Numbered from the stretch's first letter, positions 1-7,970 are shown. The stretch is DNA of 61,211 nt from Pseudomonas sp. S30 (GCF_016518545.1 NZ_JACVTO010000026.1:1-61211), one strand, 5' to 3'. Notes: a model not told the origin generated them from the sequence alone. Numbers and translations: made by a program.

Positions 1-48
1 CGGTATCCGGTGGATCGTAAGGCTGCTCCGCTTAAGTGAACAGCATTA

Positions 49-67
49 CGCCTTCGGGCGGCTTTTT
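49..67 (+). terminator. Probable intrinsic terminator at the left edge
   Basis: CGCC-TTCG-GGCG forms a short UUCG-capped stem followed by GCTTTTT. It would end a plus-strand transcript entering from outside the window. The stem is only four pairs plus a possible G extension, so strength is uncertain. Confidence 0.5.
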
Positions 68-80
68 CCTTAACGGAGAC

Positions 81-130
81 TGGCCCCTCCGATACCTTCC
101 GGTATGTGAAACCGGATGGGCGAGAGGGGC
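81..130. other. Inverted-repeat region, possible structured RNA or element end
   Basis: GCCCCTC and GAGGGGC, about 30 bases apart, can pair over seven bases. Inside lie two mutually exclusive small hairpins, ATACC/GGTAT and TCCGGT/ACCGGA. No gene lies between this and the 3' end of the MFS gene. I could not match it to a known riboswitch; it may also be the end of a mobile element lying to the left. Confidence 0.25.
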
Positions 131-224
131 TTACCTCGTTTGGCAACTATCCCGTCTACCACGGACCGCTCCTGGCCGCTAAGCGAAACTCAAAAATGAC
201 GACCAAGAGCCTCTCAGACCCTAC

Positions 225-1391
225 TCACACCGCCACCGCCTCCGAAACCCTCGACCGCCAAGCAAATCCCAACACCATCAACAACCCCAACCCGGCCATC
301 CCTGCCCCCGCTAGCGAAATCGCCGGAAAGCCCAGCCCTGCATTGATCACCGCACCCCCCAGCGCCGCGCCAATTGCGTTACCGAGGTTGAACGCACCGA
401 TGTTCACCGCCGAGGCGAGATTAGGTGCGTCCTTGGCGGCTTCCATGACGCGCATTTGCAGCGGTGGCACCAAGGCGAAGCTGGCGACGCCCCAGATCAG
501 AATGGCTGCGGCGGCCGGCAGCGGCCAGCGCATCAATACGGTAAACGCCAGCAGCACCAGGATGAGCACGCTCAGCGAGATGATCAGGGTGCGGTCTATC
601 GAGCGGTCGGCGGCTTTGCCGCCCCACATGTTGCCCAATGTCAGCCCGATACCGAACAGCACCAGCATGGCAGTGATGAAAGCCGGGGAGCCATGGGTCT
701 CGCTGCTGAGGATCGGTGCGATGTAAGTGAAGACGGTGAACATTGCGCTCGAGCCGACGACGGTCAGGGCCAGCGCGCCCAACACGGGGGCACTGCCCAT
801 TACCCGGATTTCGGCCATGGCACCGACGCTTGGCGGAGCCTTGAGGTCGGGCAGGGCGAACCACAATGCAGCCATGGTCACCAAGCCGAGGCCGGTAATC
901 CCCCAGAAAGCGGTGCGCCACCCGAACAGTTCGCCAAACCAGGCGGCCAGCGGCACACCGCCAATGGTGGCGAGGGTGAGCCCCATGAACATGGCTGCTA
1001 CCGCGCCAGCACGTTTTTCAGGGGCCACCACGCTGGCGGCGACGATGGAGCCGACGCCAAAGAATGCGCCGTGGTTCAGTGAGGTCACCACCCTGGCAAT
1101 CATGAGGCTGTAGTACTCGGTCGCCAGTGCGGACATGAGGTTGCCCAGGGTGAAAATCGCCATGAGCCCTATCAGCAGATAACGCCGGGGAATCTTGCCG
1201 GTGGTCAGGGTCATTAGCGGCGCACCCAGCAGTACGCCCAGGGCATAGGCGCTTACCAGCAAGCCTGCGGCGGGAATCGAAACGCCGAGGTCCGCAGCGA
1301 TGCCCGGTAACATGCCCATTGGGGCGAATTCGGTTACGCCGATGCCAAAGGCACCCACGGCGAGTGCAACAAGGGGAGGATTGATACGCAT
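225..1391 (-). CDS. MFS efflux transporter (AraJ/sugar-drug exporter type)
   Basis: A 388-residue polytopic inner-membrane protein of the major facilitator superfamily, DHA1/arabinose-efflux-permease type. The N-terminus carries the family-typical GIGVTEFAPMGMLPGIA segment in the first helix, a degenerate motif A loop (GKIPRR) after helix 2, and about 12 hydrophobic segments. It most likely exports a small metabolite or drug by proton antiport; the substrate cannot be read from sequence. The start at 1391 is chosen because AAGGAG sits 7 bases upstream, although the frame is open a further 25 codons. It is divergent from the LysR gene at 1486, a classic regulator-exporter arrangement. Confidence 0.85.
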   Translation of the reverse strand: MRINPPLVALAVGAFGIGVTEFAPMGMLPGIAADLGVSIPAAGLLVSAYALGVLLGAPLMTLTTGKIPRRYLLIGLMAIFTLGNLMSALATEYYSLMIARVVTSLNHGAFFGVGSIVAASVVAPEKRAGAVAAMFMGLTLATIGGVPLAAWFGELFGWRTAFWGITGLGLVTMAALWFALPDLKAPPSVGAMAEIRVMGSAPVLGALALTVVGSSAMFTVFTYIAPILSSETHGSPAFITAMLVLFGIGLTLGNMWGGKAADRSIDRTLIISLSVLILVLLAFTVLMRWPLPAAAAILIWGVASFALVPPLQMRVMEAAKDAPNLASAVNIGAFNLGNAIGAALGGAVINAGLGFPAISLAGAGMAGLGLLMVLGFAWRSRVSEAVAV

Positions 1392-1485
1392 GACAGGCTC
1401 CTTATCTATGCCCTCAATGCTATGATCCGGCGCTTCACGACGGTAGACCGCGTTTTTGGTAATCACCTTTGCCTAAGGGGCACAA

Positions 1486-2379
1486 ATGGATTTCAACGGT
1501 AGATCTGGTGAAATGTTTGTGTTCGCCGCCGTGGCAAAAGAAGGCAGTCTGTCGGCCGCCGGACGTGCATTGGGGCTTACGCCCTCGGCAGTCAGTCGAA
1601 TCATCGCGCGAGCCGAAAAACGGCTGGGTACCCGGCTGTTGTTACGCACCACGCGGGCGATCACCTTCACTGCCGAGGGCGAAGCGTTTCTGCGCGGCGC
1701 CCGGCGCATCTTGGCAGACATGGACGAGGTGGAGGAATCCATTGCTGACCAAGGCATGCCCAAGGGGCGATTGCGGGTCAGCGCTGCCCTTGGCCATGGG
1801 CGTCTGTCCATCGTTCCCCTGGTCGCAGCCTTCAGCGAGCGATACCCGAACATCGTCGTGGACCTCACCTTGGGTGACGAAGTGGTCGACATCCTCGGCG
1901 GCCAGGCTGATGTGGCCATACGTTTTGGTCACCTGCCCGACAGCCCGCTTACCGCGCGCAGGATCGGCGACACGGGTCAGGTGGTGGTGGCATCGCCCGA
2001 ATACCTGCAGCGCCACGGCACCCCTCAGGACCCCGAAGACCTGTTACGGCACAACTGCATGCGCTTCAACTTCCGACGTGCCGAACCCAACTGGCCGTTT
2101 GCACGCGCCGGTAAGACATTTTCCCTCAATGTCAGCGGCAACATCGAGTGCAGCAGCGGAGAAACGCTGGCCCAATTCGCGCGAGTCGGCGCCGGCATTG
2201 CGCGAATCGGCGAGTTCACCGTCAGAGAAGACCTGCGGCGAGGTGATCTTGTATCGCTGCTGCAGGCCTGGAACCCCGGTGACCGAGAACCGATTCATGC
2301 AGTTTTTATTGGCGGCCCGACGATGCCGGCGCGAGTGCGGTTATTCGTGGATTTTTTGGTGGAGCATCATCGGATGTAG
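1486..2379 (+). CDS. LysR-family transcriptional regulator
   Basis: 297 residues, the normal length for the family. The N-terminal winged helix-turn-helix spans roughly residues 8-66, with SLSAAGRALGLTPSAVSRII as the HTH, and is followed by a LysR substrate-binding domain. The ATG at 1486 has AAGGGG upstream. It lies 95 bases from the divergent MFS start, so it probably controls that exporter in response to an unknown effector acting on the shared promoter. Confidence 0.88.
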   Translation: MDFNGRSGEMFVFAAVAKEGSLSAAGRALGLTPSAVSRIIARAEKRLGTRLLLRTTRAITFTAEGEAFLRGARRILADMDEVEESIADQGMPKGRLRVSAALGHGRLSIVPLVAAFSERYPNIVVDLTLGDEVVDILGGQADVAIRFGHLPDSPLTARRIGDTGQVVVASPEYLQRHGTPQDPEDLLRHNCMRFNFRRAEPNWPFARAGKTFSLNVSGNIECSSGETLAQFARVGAGIARIGEFTVREDLRRGDLVSLLQAWNPGDREPIHAVFIGGPTMPARVRLFVDFLVEHHRM

Positions 2380-2935
2380 GGCCAGCGTGTTGGGTGGCTC
2401 GTTTTGATGGGAATTGCTGCCTCCAGTAGTGTGGCCTTGCTGACTGATGCGACAGAGAGGGTCGTGTCCTGGGAAGTGATGTAACTGAACCAGCCGAAGG
2501 CGCCCTGTGAGCGAAAGAGGATGAAGCAGCCAGCGATAATCCACAGGCCAAGATGTCGGCCGTGATCAACTAAACGGCGAACTCAGTCGCCAAAGCCATG
2601 GCGAGTTACACCACTTCCCAGGATACGATCTCGGACCATAAAGCGAATACCTCAGGCTTATCCATTGCTGACTCAGCCACGTCGGTCAGCAAGGGCAAAA
2701 GTCAGAAAAAATTGGGCACCCGAAGCATGTTAAGTACGTGCCATTCGGGTCTGTCGCCCTTTTTTTCGGGAGTGAACAAAAAGGAGGAGGGCTATAGTTC
2801 CCGAACCGCTAGGAACGTGCCTAGTCCTGAATCCGCGTTACTCGTAGGAAACGTCTCTTTAGCTTCTAGAGGCCTCATTTGCCCCTTCTAGGCTGCTAGG
2901 TTTTTTCGCTCCTACAGTTCGCAAGGGACTCTGAA
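2380..2935. other. 556-base intergenic stretch, AT-richer, with inverted repeats
   Basis: No ORF here has convincing coding character; a 97-codon frame at 2598-2891 has no RBS and no recognisable composition. ACCCGAA (2718-2724) and TTCGGGT (2744-2750) form a 7-bp inverted repeat followed by a T-run, possibly the terminator of a short transcript. CTAGG/CCTAG repeats occur at about 2810-2825. Base composition is clearly lower in GC than flanking genes, matching the accessory island that follows. Confidence 0.4.
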
Positions 2936-4336
2936 GTGCGCGTCAGTCTGGATGGGCTTGGCCAAGCAGTAGACGGTGATGTGACCACCACTGGTGCGAT
3001 TTGCATCGCCACCGGGAAAGGTTACCTCGACGAGGGACGAATGGTACTGAGGATGGGGGATCCCACCACGGCTTGTCCACTTTGCGGGCTGGAAGGAAAG
3101 GTCGTTGAAGGGGTGTGGCACTTCATCTCGGATGGCCAGCCTGTCGCGATGGATGGCGCGTTAGTTGATTGCGGTTGCCCAGAGGGTAGCAACCGGGTGG
3201 TGGCGCCTTTACGGGAAATGCCCCCGCCGCGGCTGTCGGTTGCAGTACGCACTAGCCTCAGACCCGCTGGCCCTGGGAGCCCTGGCGCTTTGGCAGGGAC
3301 TTCGCCCGCCATGGTTGGCGGGTTGCCTGGGCAGATGCAGCCGGGATTCTATGTGGTGCCCCGGAGCATGTCGTTCCCGCAGATTCTGTTGGAGCTGACT
3401 AGCCATGATTCGACATTGCCCATTTCTTACCTGCAACGCCTGAACCCGACTTTCGAGCAGGGCTTCAAGGCAGGGGAAATCTTCGTCATCGGCGATCCGG
3501 ATAACGGTCATGCCTGCACCCAGGAGGAGGGTCAACTCATGGCAGCCGCCGAGCGCGCCCGACGTTCCTTGGCTGTACTCGATTTTGCCGAGTCAGATTT
3601 CATGATGGAGTATCAGGCTGAAATTGCCGGACTGCTTAGTGACGCCAGTCTCTCCATGGGTGTGGGTAAGGACATGATGGACCACGGCCTTCGGCAGCTT
3701 CGCAGCACTCTTAGCAACATCGAGCGTTTGCATCAGCAAGAGTTTCTGCGCCATGGCCATCTAAGTAGTCCATCGTTCTTCGCCGAACGGCGGATGTTAT
3801 TGGAACAACTAAATGGTCAGCTGAGGGCGACTTTTCTAAATAAGCATCTGAATCTAGGAGCCTACGAGCGGCTGAAGAAAAGCTTGAACATCTCGACCAA
3901 GAGTCTTGTGCATCATTGGTCGAAAGCCGGTGGGCCAGGGCAGATTCCTGGGTACGCCACATACTTGGACAAAGTGGCGAGACTTAGTAAGTACCTTCGG
4001 TATGGTGGGCATTTCGGAATTGGCTTAGGGGGTACATCTTCCTATCTGAAAGTCCAAGAGGCCTGCCGTGCAGGGGAAACCGAAGCCTGCAAGAAGATTC
4101 GTTTGTCTGAGGCAGGTGCTTTCGCTGGGGGGCTGGCGGGAGGGATGGTGAGTGGCAAAATTGCTGGGATCACTGCGCTCGCTGTATGTGGGGTGTTCTC
4201 TGCTGGTACCGCGGGTTTCGGGGCGCCGGTATGTGGCATTGCGCTGGTCGGGGGAGGGTCTTTTGCTGGGAGCGTCGCCGGTGCGCAGGGCGGTGAGCAA
4301 ATGGGCGAGCTGATCTACGAATCATATTATGACTGA
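2936..4336 (+). CDS. PAAR-domain T6SS effector with LysM-like segment and Gly-rich hydrophobic C-terminus
   Basis: 466 residues starting at GTG, with AAGGGA 7 bases upstream. Residues 10-90 resemble a PAAR repeat (GDVTTTGAICIATG, CPLCG, MDGALVDCGCP), the tip that caps the type VI secretion spike. A Pro/Gly linker (95-137) follows, then a LysM-like segment (138-186: YVV, LQRLNP, GEIFVIGD). A helical middle region (195-355) precedes a Gly/Ala-rich hydrophobic tail (392-451) typical of membrane-inserting toxins. No nuclease or protease motif is seen. It overlaps the following membrane-protein gene by 8 bases, as effector/immunity pairs often do. Family role is known; pore formation is inferred. 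Lower GC than the core genome suggests transfer. Confidence 0.72.
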   Translation: MRVSLDGLGQAVDGDVTTTGAICIATGKGYLDEGRMVLRMGDPTTACPLCGLEGKVVEGVWHFISDGQPVAMDGALVDCGCPEGSNRVVAPLREMPPPRLSVAVRTSLRPAGPGSPGALAGTSPAMVGGLPGQMQPGFYVVPRSMSFPQILLELTSHDSTLPISYLQRLNPTFEQGFKAGEIFVIGDPDNGHACTQEEGQLMAAAERARRSLAVLDFAESDFMMEYQAEIAGLLSDASLSMGVGKDMMDHGLRQLRSTLSNIERLHQQEFLRHGHLSSPSFFAERRMLLEQLNGQLRATFLNKHLNLGAYERLKKSLNISTKSLVHHWSKAGGPGQIPGYATYLDKVARLSKYLRYGGHFGIGLGGTSSYLKVQEACRAGETEACKKIRLSEAGAFAGGLAGGMVSGKIAGITALAVCGVFSAGTAGFGAPVCGIALVGGGSFAGSVAGAQGGEQMGELIYESYYD

Positions 4337-4718
4337 GTTCGAGAGTTGGCCCGTGTGGCTGAAGTGGATAATGCTGGCGTGTCCATTCGTGATCGGGTTG
4401 GCCGGTTGTGCGGTCAGTGCATTGATCGCGGGTACAAGAAATTTCACTGTCGCAACTTCGGCTATCCAAAGTCATCCCGGCCTGGAGCAGATGAAACTGT
4501 ATTTAGGCACCCGGCGCTTTGGCGCTCGGTGGCTGCTGATAACCTTTCTTTGTGGAATACTCATTTGGCCTGGCGTACATATGCGCCGAGGGCATCTGGA
4601 CATTGAAGAACTGGAAAACTTCCCTGCAAAGCTTAAGTTGGCTCTACAGGTATCCGCGTGGCTGACGGCCTTTGGCTTCGTTTGGATGTGGGTGACCTAT
4701 GGATTCATCAAGGCGTGA
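4329..4718 (+). CDS. Putative membrane immunity protein for the PAAR effector
   Basis: 129 residues, not assigned to a family. Three hydrophobic segments are visible: about 10-33, 67-83 and 105-126. The ATG lies inside the last codons of the PAAR gene (8-base overlap), so the two are co-transcribed and probably translationally coupled. A small inner-membrane protein encoded directly after an effector with a hydrophobic, glycine-rich C-terminus is the expected arrangement for immunity against a membrane-targeting toxin. The assignment rests on position and topology only. Confidence 0.55.
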   Translation: MTEFESWPVWLKWIMLACPFVIGLAGCAVSALIAGTRNFTVATSAIQSHPGLEQMKLYLGTRRFGARWLLITFLCGILIWPGVHMRRGHLDIEELENFPAKLKLALQVSAWLTAFGFVWMWVTYGFIKA

Positions 4719-4820
4719 ACGTTGATGGCACGGCGGTCGTCGCTCTCACTGGATCCTTCGCACGTCCCGATTCGATTCCAATATAAGCCTTAAAATGGCT
4801 GATTTGTTTATGGATACCCT

Positions 4821-4928
4821 ATGAGCTACGTCTATAAATCCACCAAGTCCAGCCCGCAAAAACCGGTCCCTCACGACCAGCAACCGTCCGTTTGTCTTCG
4901 CACCCGCCTCCTGCCACCCCGTTCGTGA
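4821..4928 (+). CDS. Possible 35-residue peptide or gene remnant
   Basis: A short frame starting MSYVYKSTKSSPQKP, rich in Lys, Ser and Pro. GGAT lies upstream as a weak RBS. It sits between the immunity gene and the first RNA leader copy and matches nothing I recognise. It could be the stub of a decayed cargo gene or pure chance. Confidence 0.2.
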   Translation: MSYVYKSTKSSPQKPVPHDQQPSVCLRTRLLPPRS

Positions 4929-5005
4929 ATTTGCTGGCCCCCCTAATCAGCTAAACTCGCCCCCGGCGCCGAGGCATCGGCGACGCGACCTTGCCCGGTC
5001 GGAAT

Positions 5006-5190
5006 CAAAAGCGCATCAGCGCCAAGTCGTCATCGCAGGCGCTTGTTCGTCTGTGACGTCGAGTCATGGCAGTGGTGCGCGGGACACCTTCGGGTGTGCC
5101 GGGCCCCTTTCGTCCCGGTCGGCCAACCCGCGTACTGCTGCCACCTCCACTTGCTTGGCCGCGAGCGGTGGCAGTTCCACCACGAAAGGA
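5006..5190 (+). ncRNA. Structured RNA leader element, copy 1
   Basis: A leader with a CAAAAGCGC/GCGCTTG outer hairpin (5006-5045), then a closed multibranch fold. P1 is GGCAGTGGTGCG (5068-5079) pairing CGTACTGCTGCC (5131-5142). P2 is ACACC-TTCG-GGTGT (5084-5097). P3 is GCCGGG/CCCGGT (5098-5119). AAAGGA at about 5185 is an RBS for the short ORF beginning ATGCATG. Compared with copy 2 at 5552, P1 and P2 contain compensatory changes, so the RNA structure, not just DNA sequence, appears conserved. Function is unknown; position suggests control of the following small ORF. Confidence 0.6.
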
Positions 5191-5194
5191 ACTC

Positions 5195-5332
5195 ATGCAT
5201 GACTACCGCGCTTTCTGCGAGGCCCCTCGCATCCGCTCTCCACCGCCGTTCAATCAGACACCGCGCTTCTCTGATCCCGCTCATGTTCCAGGCGCGACCG
5301 ATACCAAGTTCAAGCAGCTGTCGCAATACTGA
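5195..5332 (+). CDS. Short leader ORF after RNA element copy 1
   Basis: 45 residues from the first ATG of ATGCATG; AAAGGA lies 6-8 bases upstream. It contains the string APRIRSPP, matching DPRIRSPP in the counterpart at 5745. Downstream, the second cistron present in copy 2 has lost its ATG (AATACTGAC where copy 2 has CATGACTGAC), so this copy looks decayed. Confidence 0.35.
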   Translation: MHDYRAFCEAPRIRSPPPFNQTPRFSDPAHVPGATDTKFKQLSQY

Positions 5333-5551
5333 CTGCACCCGCTTCTCGGCCATCGAGTCTCACGAGCGGACCCACAAGATCGTCAGCGCGGTGGGCGATC
5401 AGCACGGCGACACCCTGAAGTACCAGCATCGCTCAAACCTGCGCACACCCAGCCAAGCCACCCATCCCCACCCCACCTTGCACCATCCCCCAGATCAGCC
5501 TAACCTTCCCCCGTCGCGGCAACCTCCGCGACCGGGTTTGGCGACTCGAAC
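5333..5551 (+). pseudogene. Degraded remnant of the second small cistron (copy 1)
   Basis: After the leader stop, the plus strand encodes TDCTRFSAIESHERTHKIV without a start codon. This aligns with the beginning of the 74-residue protein at 5876 (TDRTRLSTIQSY). Similarity fades within about 20 codons. The rest of the stretch up to copy 2 shows no gene. Confidence 0.35.
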
Positions 5552-5740
5552 GAAAAAGGCGCATCGGCGCCCCGACCACGATTGCAGGCGCTTTTTCTGT
5601 GTCCGCAGTGTCGTGCCATGGCGGCTGTGCGTGGGAGACCTTCGGGTCTGCCGGGTTCCTTTTCCTCGGTTCGCCAACCTGCGTACAGCTGCCACCCAAT
5701 CGTTTGGCGACGATTGACGTGGTGCTTCAACTGAAAAGGA
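5552..5740 (+). ncRNA. Structured RNA leader element, copy 2
   Basis: The same architecture as copy 1. An A-tract/T-tract hairpin pairs GAAAAAGGCGC (5552-5562) with GCGCTTTTTC (5588-5597). P1 pairs GGCGGCTGTGCG (5620-5631) with CGTACAGCTGCC (5682-5693). P2 is AGACC-TTCG-GGTCT (5636-5649). P3 is GCCGGG/CTCGGT (5650-5670). An AAAAGGA ribosome site follows at 5734-5740. The hairpin at its 5' end looks terminator-like and may separate the element from upstream transcription. Confidence 0.6.
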
Positions 5741-5744
5741 CCTC

Positions 5745-5879
5745 ATGCATGTTCACCGCTATCCCTCGCAGGATCCTCGCATCCGCTCTCCGCCGACAGG
5801 TTGCAGCCGCAGCGCGTCAGCCGCGTTTTTACCCGATCCACACGGCGTCCAGACCACAGCCCCGGCAGGTGCCCCATGA
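5745..5879 (+). CDS. Short leader ORF after RNA element copy 2
   Basis: 44 residues from the first ATG of ATGCATG, with AAAAGGA 4 bases upstream. Its TGA overlaps the ATG of the next gene as ATGA (5876-5879), the hallmark of translational coupling. The product is Arg/Pro/Ser-rich with no recognisable domain. It may serve to load ribosomes onto the downstream cistron rather than to make a functional peptide. Confidence 0.4.
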   Translation: MHVHRYPSQDPRIRSPPTGCSRSASAAFLPDPHGVQTTAPAGAP

Positions 5880-6100
5880 CTGACCGCACCCGCCTTTCGA
5901 CCATCCAATCCTACGCCTGGACCCTCGAATTGCTGGGCGAAGCGCTCGCTCAGTACGATGATCTCCTGGAGTGCGAGCACAACCCCAACGTCAGTGTGCG
6001 CACTCAGGCTGGTGTTCATCAGGCGATCCGTATCATCAGCCGCCTGATGGCCGAGCAATGCGGGCTGCTGCTTCAAGAAGCCGACCCGCATCATCGGTAA
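5876..6100 (+). CDS. Small hypothetical protein downstream of the structured leader
   Basis: 74 residues beginning MTDRTRLSTIQSY, predicted all-helical and mildly acidic. It resembles in size and style the small DUF3077/DUF6124-type proteins that are abundant in Pseudomonas, but I cannot assign it firmly. Translation is coupled through ATGA to the leader ORF at 5745. Expression is presumably governed by the RNA fold at 5552-5740. Confidence 0.5.
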   Translation: MTDRTRLSTIQSYAWTLELLGEALAQYDDLLECEHNPNVSVRTQAGVHQAIRIISRLMAEQCGLLLQEADPHHR

Positions 6101-6317
6101 GCGAGGACAGCGCAGGATCTGACGAGCCGGACCGCTCAGAGATTGCCCCTCGCCATTGCCATGGAAACCAGCGCGCTGGTGCACAGGTTTCGCATCAGCC
6201 GCTGGTCACAGTCAAAAGTCGGGCACATGCCACGCAGCCACACGCTAGCCTTCGCATGCAAAGCCGAAGGCAAACGGGGAGGGCAGCCATCACCAATGCC
6301 CCCCGCCAACGATTCAC

Positions 6318-6821
6318 TCAACTGTTCAACCGCATCAGCCCGGCCATCAACTCGGCACTGAGATAAAGCCCACAACCAAACACCATGTGCGTAACCAGGC
6401 TCTTGATGCAGTTCGCCACAGGCTTGGCAGTCTTCGATGCAAAGAACCCTGCACCCATCGCAGGCTGCATCACGCACAGCGGTGCAATGACGGTAGCCAC
6501 TCCAACCAGCAGTGCTGGCCATAACGAAGGCGCCGAGAGCCAGTCGTCACCCACGATCCCAACCAGCACCATCGCAAAGACGATGCCGATCCCATAATGC
6601 ACTCCCCAGCCCAACACCCGCTCATGCCGCACCGGCTCCGCCTGTCCAATCGCCTGGTGCATCACACGCCCCTTAGCCAGATGCCCAACCCAACGGCCGA
6701 CCAATGCAAAATCAAGCGTAGCGACACCCAACCGTCTCAACATCAAACCCCAAGCATCCATGACCGCAGTACCGCCAACCCCAATCACCACTCCCGCAAA
6801 CAACAGATCTGACATCGTCAT
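6318..6821 (-). CDS. DUF2938-family membrane protein
   Basis: 167 residues, four hydrophobic segments, matching the DUF2938 family in length and in the N-terminal GVGGTAVMDAWGLMLRRLG pattern. Function is unknown; an inner-membrane location is expected. It is divergent from the MerR regulator starting at 6903, with 81 bases between starts that hold a perfect palindrome, so MerR control of this gene is likely. Confidence 0.78.
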   Translation of the reverse strand: MTMSDLLFAGVVIGVGGTAVMDAWGLMLRRLGVATLDFALVGRWVGHLAKGRVMHQAIGQAEPVRHERVLGWGVHYGIGIVFAMVLVGIVGDDWLSAPSLWPALLVGVATVIAPLCVMQPAMGAGFFASKTAKPVANCIKSLVTHMVFGCGLYLSAELMAGLMRLNS

Positions 6822-6870
6822 CCCAGCCTCTCATCCCATTGACCTAAACCCTCACACCCCGCAGGATAAA

Positions 6871-6890
6871 AGTTGAAGTCGACTTCAACT
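6871..6890. promoter_or_regulatory. Perfect 20-bp palindrome, probable MerR operator
   Basis: AGTTGAAGTCGACTTCAACT is an exact inverted repeat between the divergent DUF2938 and MerR genes. Dyads of this kind, placed in the -35/-10 spacer, are the normal binding sites of MerR-family activators. It ends 12 bases before the regulator ATG, so autoregulation is also plausible. Confidence 0.7.
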
Positions 6891-6902
6891 CAAGAGGCAG
6901 AA

Positions 6903-7331
6903 ATGGACATCGCAGACGTAGCCAAGCGCACCGGCGTGCCCGCTTCGACCTTGCGTTACTACGATAAGAAAGGCTTGCTCAGGTCATCCGCCCCGCCTGG
7001 CCAGCGGCGGCAGTTCGCTGTAGATGTGATCGACCGGCTGGCGCTCATCGCCTTGGGCCAGGCGGCAGGTTTCTCGCTAGAGGAAGTGGGCGCAATGCTG
7101 GTAGACGAGCAGGTCGACCGAAACAAGTTGCTCGCCAAGGCAGACGAACTCGACGCACGCATCAAACGCCTGCAAGCCATGAGCAAAGGGCTCCGCCACG
7201 CCGCGCAGTGCCCTGAGAAACATCACCTGAGTTGTCCGAAATTCCAGCGCATCCTGCATATCGCGGCGGCGGGATATTGGGTCAAAAGCAAGTCCGAACT
7301 GGGTAGGCTTGCGATCTTGAGGAACGCCTGA
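6903..7331 (+). CDS. MerR-family transcriptional regulator
   Basis: 142 residues from the ATG at 6903, which follows GAGGCAG. An upstream TTG frame exists, but it lies inside the operator palindrome and is not credible. The MerR HTH is clear (DIADVAKRTGVPASTLRYYDKKGLL), followed by a coiled-coil dimerisation helix (about 75-105). Two cysteines in CPEKHHLSC near residue 110 could form a metal or redox sensing site. It probably regulates the divergent DUF2938 gene. Confidence 0.87.
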   Translation: MDIADVAKRTGVPASTLRYYDKKGLLRSSAPPGQRRQFAVDVIDRLALIALGQAAGFSLEEVGAMLVDEQVDRNKLLAKADELDARIKRLQAMSKGLRHAAQCPEKHHLSCPKFQRILHIAAAGYWVKSKSELGRLAILRNA

Positions 7332-7460
7332 GACCGTGAGAATGGAATCGAGTAAGTGCTCTCGAAAATCCTTCTCTTGGGACGATCAGGGGCGAAGATA
7401 GCCGCCGTGCACATGACCCCGGAGTATCGATGAACATGCGCTCAGTGCAGCCTGGCGCCG

Positions 7461-7928
7461 TTAGTATGAAGCGAGCGGTTGAAGCCGCTTCTCCATCACC
7501 AGCACGCGCTCGGCATCATTCACTTCATCCCGAATTTTCCGATAGCCCAACAGCGCATAAAACCGTTCAGCCGTAACCGACGATTGCACCCGCAGAACCG
7601 CAATCCCATCCCGCACGGCGGTGGCATGAATCACCTCCATCAGGTGCCGCCCGATCCCACGTTTCTGATGCGCCGGGTCCATGAACACACTGCGCACCAC
7701 ATCCGCCTCCAGGCTCGCGGTGCCGATGACGGTGTCATCCTGCAATGCCACCAGCACCTGACGTTGCCCAAGCCGCATGGCGACGGCTTCAGGGGTGAAG
7801 GCTCGTTCGATCTGGGCGATCACATCGGGTGGATAGTCCTTGGTATTGGACTCGCGCAGGGCGGCCAGGATCACGCGGCTGATCGCTGCTGCATCGTGGT
7901 GCGTGGCGGGGCGAATGTGCCACTCCAT
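7461..7928 (-). CDS. GNAT-family N-acetyltransferase
   Basis: 155 residues. The fold is marked by the acetyl-CoA pyrophosphate loop HQKRGIGRHL (about 85-95), the beta-4 strand VVRSVFMDP before it, and the C-terminal ERFYALLGYRKI motif. Start 7928 has GGGAGG 7 bases upstream. The acceptor substrate is unknown. It is convergent with the MerR gene and stands in a small intergenic gap from the LysR gene behind it. Confidence 0.88.
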   Translation of the reverse strand: MEWHIRPATHHDAAAISRVILAALRESNTKDYPPDVIAQIERAFTPEAVAMRLGQRQVLVALQDDTVIGTASLEADVVRSVFMDPAHQKRGIGRHLMEVIHATAVRDGIAVLRVQSSVTAERFYALLGYRKIRDEVNDAERVLVMEKRLQPLASY

Positions 7929-7970
7929 GTTCAAACCTCCCTGTTCGAACAGCAAAGACTAGCCCACCGT

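Noticed and set aside
2598..2891. 97-codon plus-strand frame
   Set aside because: No RBS, no family resemblance, AT-rich spacer composition and many Ser/Lys from noncoding-like sequence.
5495..5746. Minus-strand frames over the RNA leader
   Set aside because: They are the complement of the structured RNA, whose covariation shows that structure, not protein, is conserved.
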